DNA of 64,000 bases from Colicola sp016286205 (GTDB lineage: Bacteria; Bacteroidota; Bacteroidia; Bacteroidales; Paludibacteraceae), in assembly GCA_016286205.1 (NCBI GenBank), contig JAEESF010000004.1, positions 62,001 to 126,000 on the forward strand, in the 5' to 3' direction. Of this stretch, positions 55,803 through 62,417 are shown one piece after another. Below the pieces are notes generated by a model. It was not told the DNA's origin, searched no databases, and saw only the letters and a list, made by a program, of their open reading frames with translations. Position numbers and translations under genes: made by a program. Each line of letters begins with the position of its first letter. The stretch's first letter is position 1.

Positions 55803-55882
55803 GAATGTCCGTCCCAAGCAGCCTACTTGTAAGTAAACTTCCCGTGGTCCGTTAGGACGTACCTTCACCTCCGCAGGAGGTA
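55803..55882. repeat. 80-bp hairpin-rich duplicated element, copy 1
   Basis: It aligns without gaps to 58404-58483 (same strand) with 67 of 80 identical by hand count. Three hairpins are kept: TACTTgTAAGTA, GTCCgttaGGAC and ACCTCCgcaGGAGGT. It lies in an AT-rich, gene-free stretch (55565-56036) built of A-rich spacers and small GC palindromes. Confidence 0.8.
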
Positions 55883-56036
55883 AATCACTTATAACACCGC
55901 CAGCAAAAACATTTTTGGTTAACCTTCTTCGGCGCCCATTCTCTCTCTCTTGGAGTTAAAACAATAAAAACGACGGTAATATCCTGCAGCGAAGCAAAAA
56001 CAACGGATGTTTTCATCATCCTACAAAAAGGAGAAA

Positions 56037-58187
56037 TCACAAGGTGGCGCGGAGGAGGAGGTGCAAGTCCGTCCTAGACGGGACGGACAATTTGGGATTT
56101 GAGATTGGAGATTTCAAATTTGAGGGCCATTCGGGGTGTTTAGAGATGTACCAATCGCGGGCGTAGAGGGTTTCGCTGACGCGGAAATAGAGTGCCAGTT
56201 GAGGAATAATCTGCCAGCGCAGTCCCAGATAGGCTCGGCCGCCTAAACCATAGACCGCCGGTACAGAAAAAGCATACAACACATCGTGCTCGTAGCAATA
56301 GATGCGATTGGCCCAATCGCGAGCATCGAAGGCTTGAGCTCTGAAGTAGAAGCCTAATGGGAGACGAGAGGTTAAAGGCGAGAGGCGAGAGAGGTCAAGA
56401 CTAATGTCTTGAAAAACGGTGTAACCGTAGGCATATTGCGGCTCTGCCGCGTTTAACGCGCTTGGAGCGCTGTTTATACTGCTTTGCAGGTTTATAGAAC
56501 CAGAGGTTCGTTGAGAAGTTAGATTGGCTTCGGCGGTGGTGCGGAAAGACCATTGACCATACTCGTAGTTGAATTGTGCTCTTATAGAATAGGTCGCTAA
56601 GCGACCTTTCTCTTTGGCACGAAGGCGCAAGATAACGGTGAAGGGTGAGCGGTTAGCGGTTAGGGGTGAGTGATACTGAGTTTCGAGCAGAGCGTCATAA
56701 CCCCAAGAAGGTGCATAAGAAATGCCATATTTGCGGCCGGAGAAATAGAACAAATCGGCATAACCATTGATGCGCCAATTACGCCACCGCGACAAGTCGA
56801 AACCAAGATAGAAACCATTCTCGTCGCCGATACGCGAAGTTTCGGAAAAAGCATAACCGAGCGCATTGTCGAAATAAGGCGAATAGTAGCGATAAAGGGC
56901 GACGAGGGAGATTCCTGAAGCAGGGTAAAACCTGCTGCCGGCAATGGCACCAAAGCCCCATTTTTGCGAGTTGAGAGCTTCGCGTTGAGAGGCTTCGCCG
57001 TTTAGCGTTTCTTTGAAACGCTTAAAATTCTGGGCGGTGGCGAGTTCTGCGAAGGCGTCGAACCAACCGTGGTTGTAACGAACAGAAGCGCCCAAAACAG
57101 CCTGATTAGTGCCACGGAAATAATGCTGATTGTAGGCCATGTTGCGATACGGACGGATGCTGTCGGACCAGATATTTTCGATGGCAGTCAGTTCGACCTG
57201 CAATCGCTTGTGGCGAAGTGTCAGATTGGTTCCCACCAAATGGTGCCAGACCGAATCGTTGGCTCTGCGCATACTATACAAGGCGCTGATATCCAGTCGA
57301 GTATGCGGATTGAAGATTTTTCGAAAAGTGGCGCCTGCGCCATGCAATCCCTGGCCATCGACCGAGGAATAATAGCGCAAGCCCTGTTGCTGCTGGCCGA
57401 TATTGCTGACGTACGACGATTTGCCGGTCCGAAAAACGGGCGCGAGTACCAGTCCTTGGCCGAAAGAGGCTTGGAAATTGCCGGCAACGAGCGTATGGAG
57501 ACAGCCTATATCTTTCAGTTGCAGCCATGCTCCGTATTGCAGATCTTCGGCCATGCCGCCAGCAGGTCGGCGGAGTTGCGCGCCAAACATCACACGGCGC
57601 TGATAATCAAACTTATAGCGTGTCTGGATATACACCGGATCGGTGCCCTCGAATTGCTCCAAATTGCGTGCGTCGATACGCGTAATCAATTCGTGTTTGG
57701 CATCGTGAAAAACTTCACGCGCGTACATGTTATTATTAAAGGTTAGAGGGGTAGGGGCTACATAGACAAAAGGCAATAAGTCGCGCACTTCGTAGTCGGC
57801 CAGCGAAGGGATGAGTAGTAGTTCGTAGATGCTTTCCATCGGATGGCGGCCGACATACGCCAGGATATCATCTATCTGGCGCGGAGAGAGGAAATAGAGT
57901 TGCGTCAGTTCTTCGTCGGTAGCCGTATTGAGATTGATGGGCGCATCGTGCAAAGCGTACAGGTCTGTTTGCAACTGTTCGTAATCGGTTTCGCTCAGTT
58001 CGATAGCGGCATTGTAGATGTCGAGGATGATTTCGTCGAGATTGTAGTTAAGAGTCAAAAGTCGAGAGTCAAGAGACGACGGCCTATCCTCAGCATTCTC
58101 GATTCGGATGGCCGCAGGCAATCCTCCGCCCTGAAAGGAAGGGAGTAGGAGGAAAACGATTATGCCGATTTTGAGAAGGTGTTTCAT
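56037..58187 (-). CDS. Helix-hairpin-helix and barrel-like exported protein riddled with repeat insertions
   Basis: 716 residues from the ATG at 58187; the longer frame to 58232 overlaps the promoter. A signal peptide (about 1-19) is followed by two ComEA-like HhH motifs (about 80-150, INLNTATDEELTQLYFLSPRQIDDIL, IYELLLIPSLADYEVRDLLPF) and a long region of amphipathic strands (about 165-716) that looks like an outer-membrane barrel. Similar HhH-plus-barrel proteins occur across Bacteroidota; function unknown. At least seven dispersed repeats lie in its coding sequence without breaking the frame. Flanking copies of the 80-bp element sit on both sides. Confidence 0.8.
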   Translation of the reverse strand: MKHLLKIGIIVFLLLPSFQGGGLPAAIRIENAEDRPSSLDSRLLTLNYNLDEIILDIYNAAIELSETDYEQLQTDLYALHDAPINLNTATDEELTQLYFLSPRQIDDILAYVGRHPMESIYELLLIPSLADYEVRDLLPFVYVAPTPLTFNNNMYAREVFHDAKHELITRIDARNLEQFEGTDPVYIQTRYKFDYQRRVMFGAQLRRPAGGMAEDLQYGAWLQLKDIGCLHTLVAGNFQASFGQGLVLAPVFRTGKSSYVSNIGQQQQGLRYYSSVDGQGLHGAGATFRKIFNPHTRLDISALYSMRRANDSVWHHLVGTNLTLRHKRLQVELTAIENIWSDSIRPYRNMAYNQHYFRGTNQAVLGASVRYNHGWFDAFAELATAQNFKRFKETLNGEASQREALNSQKWGFGAIAGSRFYPASGISLVALYRYYSPYFDNALGYAFSETSRIGDENGFYLGFDLSRWRNWRINGYADLFYFSGRKYGISYAPSWGYDALLETQYHSPLTANRSPFTVILRLRAKEKGRLATYSIRAQFNYEYGQWSFRTTAEANLTSQRTSGSINLQSSINSAPSALNAAEPQYAYGYTVFQDISLDLSRLSPLTSRLPLGFYFRAQAFDARDWANRIYCYEHDVLYAFSVPAVYGLGGRAYLGLRWQIIPQLALYFRVSETLYARDWYISKHPEWPSNLKSPISNPKLSVPSRTDLHLLLRATL
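56065..56127. repeat. AATCTCAAAT-word repeat and GTCCGTCC inverted repeat in coding sequence
   Basis: GATTTGAGATTGGAGATTTC words (56088-56127) abut an inverted repeat GTCCGTCC/GGGACGGAC (56068-56089). They encode the C-terminal NLKSPISNPKLSVPSRTD of the HhH protein. Confidence 0.65.
56357..56400. repeat. GAGGCGAGA-word repeat in coding sequence, copy 1
   Basis: GAGACGAGAGG/AAAGGCGAGAGGCGAGAGAGG words in the HhH protein gene, read on the minus strand as DLSRLSPLTSRLP. The same words at 58966-58998 are read on the plus strand as ERLEARGERREE. Confidence 0.7.
56439..56480. repeat. GTTTA-spaced mini-hairpin array, locus 2 (in coding sequence)
   Basis: GCGGCtctGCCGC, GTTTA, CGCGCttggaGCGC, GTTTA. 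Read on the minus strand as INSAPSALNAAEPQ within the HhH protein. Confidence 0.7.
56640..56675. repeat. GCGGTTAGCGGTTAGGGG word repeat in coding sequence
   Basis: Words GTGAGCGGTTAG, CGGTTAG, GGGTGAGTG, encoding PLTANRSPFTV on the minus strand in the HhH protein. Confidence 0.6.
56970..57026. repeat. GTTTA-spaced mini-hairpin array, locus 3 (in coding sequence)
   Basis: GTTGAG, GGCttcGCC, GTTTAG, CGTTTCtttGAAACG, TTAAA. It shares the AGGCTTCGCCGTTTA core with 13158-13210 and is read on the minus strand as FKETLNGEASQREALN. Confidence 0.75.
58051..58079. repeat. AGTCAAAAGTCGA word repeat in coding sequence, copy 1
   Basis: AGAGTCAAAAGTCGAGAGTC words in the HhH gene, read on the minus strand as SSLDSRLLTLN. 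The same plus-strand DNA words at 60033-60060 are read on the plus strand as ESQKSKVKSRQ. Confidence 0.75.
58114..58145 (-). repeat. CTCCCTTCC palindrome, copy 3 (in a signal peptide region)
   Basis: On the minus strand CTCCCTTCCTTTCAGGGCGG then AGGATTGCCTGC. It encodes LPSFQGGGLPAA at the end of the HhH protein's signal peptide, a different frame from copy 1. Confidence 0.75.
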
Positions 58188-58201
58188 GGTAAAAATTCGT
58201 G

Positions 58202-58233
58202 CAAAGATACAAAAAATTTTGCATATGTGCAAA
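58202..58233 (-). promoter_or_regulatory. Promoter for the HhH protein gene
   Basis: On the minus strand TTTG (complement of 58230-58233), 20-bp spacer, TATCTTTG (complement of 58202-58209). The leader before the ATG at 58187 would be only about 10 bases. Confidence 0.85.
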
Positions 58234-58249
58234 AAAAGCAGTAAATTTG
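58218..58249 (+). promoter_or_regulatory. Promoter for the LPG-synthase-like gene
   Basis: TTTG at 58218-58221, 20-bp spacer, TAAATTTG at 58242-58249. It overlaps the divergent promoter at 58202-58233 by 16 bp. The leader to 58593 is about 340 bases and contains the second copy of the 80-bp element. Confidence 0.8.
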
Positions 58250-58403
58250 CAGCGAAATCACGTTCGACCTAAAAAGAAAAATGCGCTGCGCTTACAAAAA
58301 TAGAAAAAAATAATAAAAATAGCGCTGCGCGCCGAAAATAATAATTATAAAACAAAAACAAGAAAAACACCTCTGCGAGTCCGTTAACGCTGGTCGCGTT
58401 TGC

Positions 58404-58483
58404 GAGTGTCCGTCCCAATCAGCCTACTTATAAGTAAACTTAACGTAGTCCGCTAGGACGTACCCTCACCGCCAACGGCGGTA
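58404..58483. repeat. 80-bp hairpin-rich duplicated element, copy 2
   Basis: Partner of 55803-55882. The hairpins are TACTTaTAAGTA, GTCCgctaGGAC and ACCGCCaacGGCGGT; in the last one the central T-A pair of copy 1 is replaced by G-C. Surrounding A-rich spacers share words with copy 1 (GAAAATAATAA, CGCTTAC, GCAAAAACAACG). Confidence 0.8.
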
Positions 58484-58552
58484 CACGTCCTCGAAGAGGC
58501 AAAAACAACGATTTTGTTCTCCCAATCTAGAAGAACAAAAAATGGCGGGAGT

Positions 58553-58590
58553 TGTAAACATTACACATTCAACATTACACATATAGCATT
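58553..58590. repeat. CATTACACATTCAACATTACACAT word repeat before a start codon
   Basis: Near-tandem ACATTACACATTCA words end 2-3 bases before the ATG at 58593. This is another instance of repeats abutting translation starts. Confidence 0.6.
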
Positions 58591-58592
58591 GC

Positions 58593-59597
58593 ATGGAAAA
58601 GAAAGTCTGGTTACATATTCTGGAATGGGCTATCGCTGTTGCGGCGCTGGTTTACCTGGTGTGGCGATTGGTGCGTTATCCCGATTACGGCCTAGTGGCA
58701 GACAGTCTGCGGAGCATGGGTTGGCCGCAATGGCTGGCAATGGGATTGTGCGTTCTGCTGATGCCGGTGAATATGCTGATAGAGGCGTGGAGGTGGAAGA
58801 CGCTAATGAATGAGGGAATTAGTGAGTTAGGGAATGAGAGAAATGATGGAATGATGAGTTGGCGGGAGGCGCATAGGCAGGTTTACTACAGCAAATTGGC
58901 GGGGCTGATAACTCCCTGGCGATTAGGAGAATATCCATCACGTGCATTGTTAATGGCACGTGAAAGGCTAGAGGCGAGAGGCGAGAGGCGAGAGGAAGAC
59001 GAGCCTACCCCAAACCCCTCCCTAAAGGGAAGGACTTCTAATATTTGGCCGCGAGTGCTGAGTATGGGGGCTGTGGGAAGTGCAACGATGACAGCCGCGA
59101 TTATCGCCTGCGGAGCGATAGCGATGATCGCTAATTGGAGATTGGAGATTGGAGATTGGAGGTTTTCTTATTTCATAACCATCGCTGTTGTTTTCTTGTT
59201 ATTGGTGCCGGCACTCTATTTTGCCCCACGACTGCTGAAACGCTGGGCAGTGGTTTCGCGAAGGACAATTGCTGTCAGTCTGGCGCAGAGTTTTGTCCGC
59301 TTGTTATGTTGGTGCGTGCAATTGGCGTTCGTGTTGTTTGCCCTAAAAGGACTGGAAATGAGTGATTTGGCGGTTGCGTCCGTTTGGCTACAGATGCCGA
59401 TTTATTATCTGCTGGTAACCATTACTCCGAATGTGCCGATAGTGGAAGTGGGAGTGCGTGGCGCATGGGCAATGCTACTTTTCGGTACGCCCAATGCGGC
59501 GTTAGCGGGAGTACTACTCTGGGTAATAAATACGTTGCTACCCTGTATTTCGTGGTTTTTTTTAAGAAAAACACCACAAATTTCGGCACGCCCCTAA
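58593..59597 (+). CDS. LPG-synthase TM-region-like (UPF0104/AglD2-type) membrane protein
   Basis: 334 residues with about eight membrane helices. Family features include EAWRWKTLM, the SKLAGLITPWRLGEYPSRALL segment and the late TITPNVPIVEVGVRGAWAMLLF segment, as in the lysylphosphatidylglycerol-synthase membrane-region/flippase-like family. There is no C-terminal synthase domain, so a lipid-flippase-like role is more likely than aminoacylation. Three loops are made of dispersed repeat DNA: about 74-89 (GAATGAGT words), 124-150 (GAGGCGAGA words plus a CTCCCTTCC palindrome) and 181-192 (GGAGATT words). Confidence 0.78.
   Translation: MEKKVWLHILEWAIAVAALVYLVWRLVRYPDYGLVADSLRSMGWPQWLAMGLCVLLMPVNMLIEAWRWKTLMNEGISELGNERNDGMMSWREAHRQVYYSKLAGLITPWRLGEYPSRALLMARERLEARGERREEDEPTPNPSLKGRTSNIWPRVLSMGAVGSATMTAAIIACGAIAMIANWRLEIGDWRFSYFITIAVVFLLLVPALYFAPRLLKRWAVVSRRTIAVSLAQSFVRLLCWCVQLAFVLFALKGLEMSDLAVASVWLQMPIYYLLVTITPNVPIVEVGVRGAWAMLLFGTPNAALAGVLLWVINTLLPCISWFFLRKTPQISARP
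58803..58858. repeat. GAATGAG(T/G) word repeat in coding sequence, copy 1
   Basis: Degenerate AATGAGGGAATTAGTGAGTTAGGG words in the LPG-synthase-like gene. A cleaner array is at 62502-62536 in ispH, read from the other strand. Confidence 0.6.
58966..58998. repeat. GAGGCGAGA-word repeat in coding sequence, copy 2
   Basis: Three and a half copies of AGGCGAG read as LEARGERREE, directly upstream of palindrome copy 4. Confidence 0.75.
59002..59035 (-). repeat. CTCCCTTCC palindrome, copy 4 (in coding sequence)
   Basis: Plus-strand AGCCTACCCCAAACCCCTCC then CTAAAGGGAAGG; encodes PTPNPSLKGRT in the LPG-synthase-like protein. Confidence 0.8.
59130..59162. repeat. TTGGAGATTGGAGATT repeat in coding sequence
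   Basis: Three to four tandem GGAGATT(G) words read as ANWRLEIGDWRF between two membrane helices. The complement gives the AATCTCC words of 56088-56127. Confidence 0.75.
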
Positions 59598-59701
59598 AGG
59601 GTTCCCTCCGAAATTTCGTTCGCACTTTTGTACGAACGCCAATCTTTTTAATCAAAAAAATACGCTTGTGCAAGCACAGACGATATTTTTCTATTAAAAA
59701 T

Positions 59702-59733
59702 CTTGTACATTTGAAAAATTTGTAGTAATTTTG
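59702..59733 (+). promoter_or_regulatory. Promoter for the amylomaltase gene
   Basis: CTTG at 59702-59705, 20-bp spacer, TAATTTTG at 59726-59733, 47 bases before the ATG. Just upstream (59612-59640) a GTTCG/CGAAC hairpin followed by CCAATCTTTTT may terminate the previous gene. Confidence 0.82.
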
Positions 59734-59780
59734 CAGTCGCAAAGGTTTTTTTAGTAAATATTAAAACACAATAATATACC

Positions 59781-62417
59781 ATGAACATCAGTTTTCAGAT
59801 TCATTATCGTGCCGAGTATGGCCAGACGCTATGCGTGATAGAGACGCAAGAGTCGATTTTGGGTTGGACCGAGAAAGAGCCGTTGGCGCTGACATGCCAA
59901 GGAACGGATTTCTGGCAGGTGAATGTGCCGATTAGCGATTTTGCCGGCAGCATACAATATAAGTATGCGATTCGATTGCAAGACGGTAGGTTTATCTATG
60001 AGGCCGGCGAACCCAGAACGTTGGATTTGACGGAAAGTCAAAAGTCGAAAGTCAAGAGTCGTCAGATAGTAGTGCGCGACGCATGGCAAGCCAGTACGTA
60101 CGAGGACAGTTTCTATACAACCGCTTTCCTGAAAGCGCTGTTTAGCAGAAAGCCTAACCCCAACCCTTCCCTAAAAGGAAGGGAGAAGAAGACAGCCAAT
60201 ATCCGTTTCTCGATTGACATGCCGCAGATACTGCCGTCGCAGGGTGTGGCCATCGTGGGTAACTGCGATGCGTTGGGCAACTGGGATGAGGCAAACAAAC
60301 TGGTGATGTGCGATTGTCATTTCCCCGTTTGGCACGCAGAGATAGAGGTAAAAAACCAAGATGTGGTAGAATACAAATATCTGGTTTATGACCTGAAGAC
60401 CGGCAATACGGTGGATATGGAATGGGGTGAGAACCGCCAGATCTGGGGCGTAAGCAAAGATCAGGTCATCATCCAGAACGATCGCGGCTTCCGCCGTACG
60501 CAGCCCAGATGGAAAGGTGCGGGTGTGGCAGTGCCGGTATTCTCGCTGAGGACAGAAGAGGGATTCGGTATAGGTGAGTTCCAAGACCTAAAGAAAATGG
60601 CCGATTGGGCTGCTAAGACGGGGCAGAAAATGATTCAGACGCTGCCCATCAACGATACGACGCTGCGTCATAACAATCTGGATAGCTATCCGTACAACGC
60701 CGTGAGCGTGTTTGCGCTGCACCCGATATATATCAATATCGAGAAAATGGGGCGTTTGACGCCGGCGCAGAAGAAGAAATATGAGGCTCAGAAGGCAGAG
60801 TTTAACGCGAAGCCGATAGCGGATTATCAGTGTGTATATGATGCCAAGACGGTATTCTTCAAGGCGCTGTACAAACAAGACAAAGATGCGCTATTCAGCA
60901 GTGAGGAATACAAGGCCTTTGAAGCAAAAAACAGCAACTGGTTGGAATCGTACGCGGCGTTCCTGAGCAAGCGTGACAAGCAACCGGCTGACTACTACAA
61001 ATTCTTGCAATTCCATGCGGACAAACAGCTGGCAGACGCAGTAGCTTATGCTCACTCGATAGGCGTAGCGATGAAGGGCGATATACCTATCGGCATCAGT
61101 CCGGATTCGGTGGATGCAAAGGTTTATCCGGAACTCTTCAACCTGGATGCCAGTGCCGGTGCTCCGCCTGACGATTTCTCAATCAGCGGTCAGAACTGGG
61201 GATTCCCGACATACAACTGGGACAAGATGGCTGAGGATAACTTCGGCTGGTGGCAACAGCGGTTCCGCAAGATGCAAGATTATTTCGATGCGTATCGTGT
61301 GGACCATATATTGGGATTCTTCCGTATCTGGCAAATGCGCAAATCGGATGTATGGGGTCTATGCGGACATTTTGTGCCGGCATTGCCATACAGCTACGAT
61401 GATCTATGCGCACAAGGCGTTTGCCTGGATTGGGATCGCATGACGAAACCATTTATTCGTTCGAATTTCCTAGGCGATGTGCTGGGTTACGATACCGAAT
61501 GGGCTAAGCAGCATGCGCTGAATACGAACGACGGATATATATATTGGTTCCGTCCGGAATTTGATACGCAGGCTAAGGTGCAGGAGTGGGCTGACCGACT
61601 GCTGAATGACGATAAACAGTTGAAAGCCAGTGGACTGAGCGCTGAGGCTGTGAAGAATATCTGCAACGGACTGATCTATCTGCACTGCGAAGTGCTGATG
61701 GTGGAAGATCAGCGTCGTCCTGGTTGGTTGCATCCGCGTATCTCCATCTATCAGAGCCATTCGTTCAACGAACTCTACAGTGATCAGAAAGAGGCCCTGA
61801 TGCGTATCTACAATGACTATTTCTATCGCCGTCACACGCAATTCTGGCGTGACTCGGCTATGAGGAAACTGCCGACGCTGATAGGTGCGACCAAGATGTT
61901 ATGCTGCGGCGAGGATCTGGGTATGGTTCCGGCTTGCGTGCCTGACGTAATGCACGAACTACAGATACTGAGTCTGGAGATTCAACGTATGCCGAAAGAT
62001 CCAACTATCAAGTTCGCTCATCCGGCCGATGCACCTTACCAGAGCGTTTGTACCACCGGTACGCACGATATGAATCCGCTACGCGCATGGTGGGAAGAAG
62101 ATCGCGCCGTGACGCAGCAGTTCTACAACGAGCAGATGGGCTGGTGGGGCGATGCCCCGCAAGAGATGAGTCCGGAAATAGCCGAATTTATCATCAATCA
62201 GCATATGTACAGTCCGGCTATGTGGGTGATTCTGCCGCTGCAAGACTGGCTGGCGATAGATGGTGATGTGCGACTGAAAGATCCGCATGCGGAAAGAATC
62301 AACGTGCCTGCTAATCCGCGCCATTTCTGGAACTATCGCATGCACCTGACCATAGAAGAGCTGCTGAAGAAAGATAAACTTAATGCGAAAATAAAGAAGC
62401 TGACAAGCGTTAGATAA
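59781..62417 (+). CDS. malQ: 4-alpha-glucanotransferase (GH77) with two N-terminal CBM20 domains
   Basis: 878 residues, no signal peptide. Two starch-binding CBM20 modules (about 1-83 and 138-240; GNCDALGNWDE in the second) precede the GH77 domain (about 250-870), the layout of plant DPE2-like and many Bacteroidota amylomaltases. Catalytic motifs are YRVDHILGFFR (nucleophile Asp), CGEDLGMVP (acid/base Glu) and TGTHDMNPLR. It transfers glucan segments between maltodextrins in the cytoplasm. Dispersed repeats code for residues 84-95 and about 118-137, both in the linker between the CBM20 modules, so the folds are spared. Confidence 0.95.
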   Translation: MNISFQIHYRAEYGQTLCVIETQESILGWTEKEPLALTCQGTDFWQVNVPISDFAGSIQYKYAIRLQDGRFIYEAGEPRTLDLTESQKSKVKSRQIVVRDAWQASTYEDSFYTTAFLKALFSRKPNPNPSLKGREKKTANIRFSIDMPQILPSQGVAIVGNCDALGNWDEANKLVMCDCHFPVWHAEIEVKNQDVVEYKYLVYDLKTGNTVDMEWGENRQIWGVSKDQVIIQNDRGFRRTQPRWKGAGVAVPVFSLRTEEGFGIGEFQDLKKMADWAAKTGQKMIQTLPINDTTLRHNNLDSYPYNAVSVFALHPIYINIEKMGRLTPAQKKKYEAQKAEFNAKPIADYQCVYDAKTVFFKALYKQDKDALFSSEEYKAFEAKNSNWLESYAAFLSKRDKQPADYYKFLQFHADKQLADAVAYAHSIGVAMKGDIPIGISPDSVDAKVYPELFNLDASAGAPPDDFSISGQNWGFPTYNWDKMAEDNFGWWQQRFRKMQDYFDAYRVDHILGFFRIWQMRKSDVWGLCGHFVPALPYSYDDLCAQGVCLDWDRMTKPFIRSNFLGDVLGYDTEWAKQHALNTNDGYIYWFRPEFDTQAKVQEWADRLLNDDKQLKASGLSAEAVKNICNGLIYLHCEVLMVEDQRRPGWLHPRISIYQSHSFNELYSDQKEALMRIYNDYFYRRHTQFWRDSAMRKLPTLIGATKMLCCGEDLGMVPACVPDVMHELQILSLEIQRMPKDPTIKFAHPADAPYQSVCTTGTHDMNPLRAWWEEDRAVTQQFYNEQMGWWGDAPQEMSPEIAEFIINQHMYSPAMWVILPLQDWLAIDGDVRLKDPHAERINVPANPRHFWNYRMHLTIEELLKKDKLNAKIKKLTSVR
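60033..60060. repeat. AGTCAAAAGTCGA word repeat in coding sequence, copy 2
   Basis: GAAAGTCAAAAGTCGAAAGTC words in malQ, read as ESQKSKVKSRQ. Partner of 58051-58079, which is read from the opposite strand. Confidence 0.78.
60151..60185 (-). repeat. CTCCCTTCC palindrome, copy 5 (in coding sequence)
   Basis: Plus-strand AGCCTAACCCCAACCCTTCC then CTAAAAGGAAGGGAG; encodes PNPNPSLKGRE in malQ. It is closest to copy 4. Confidence 0.85.
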
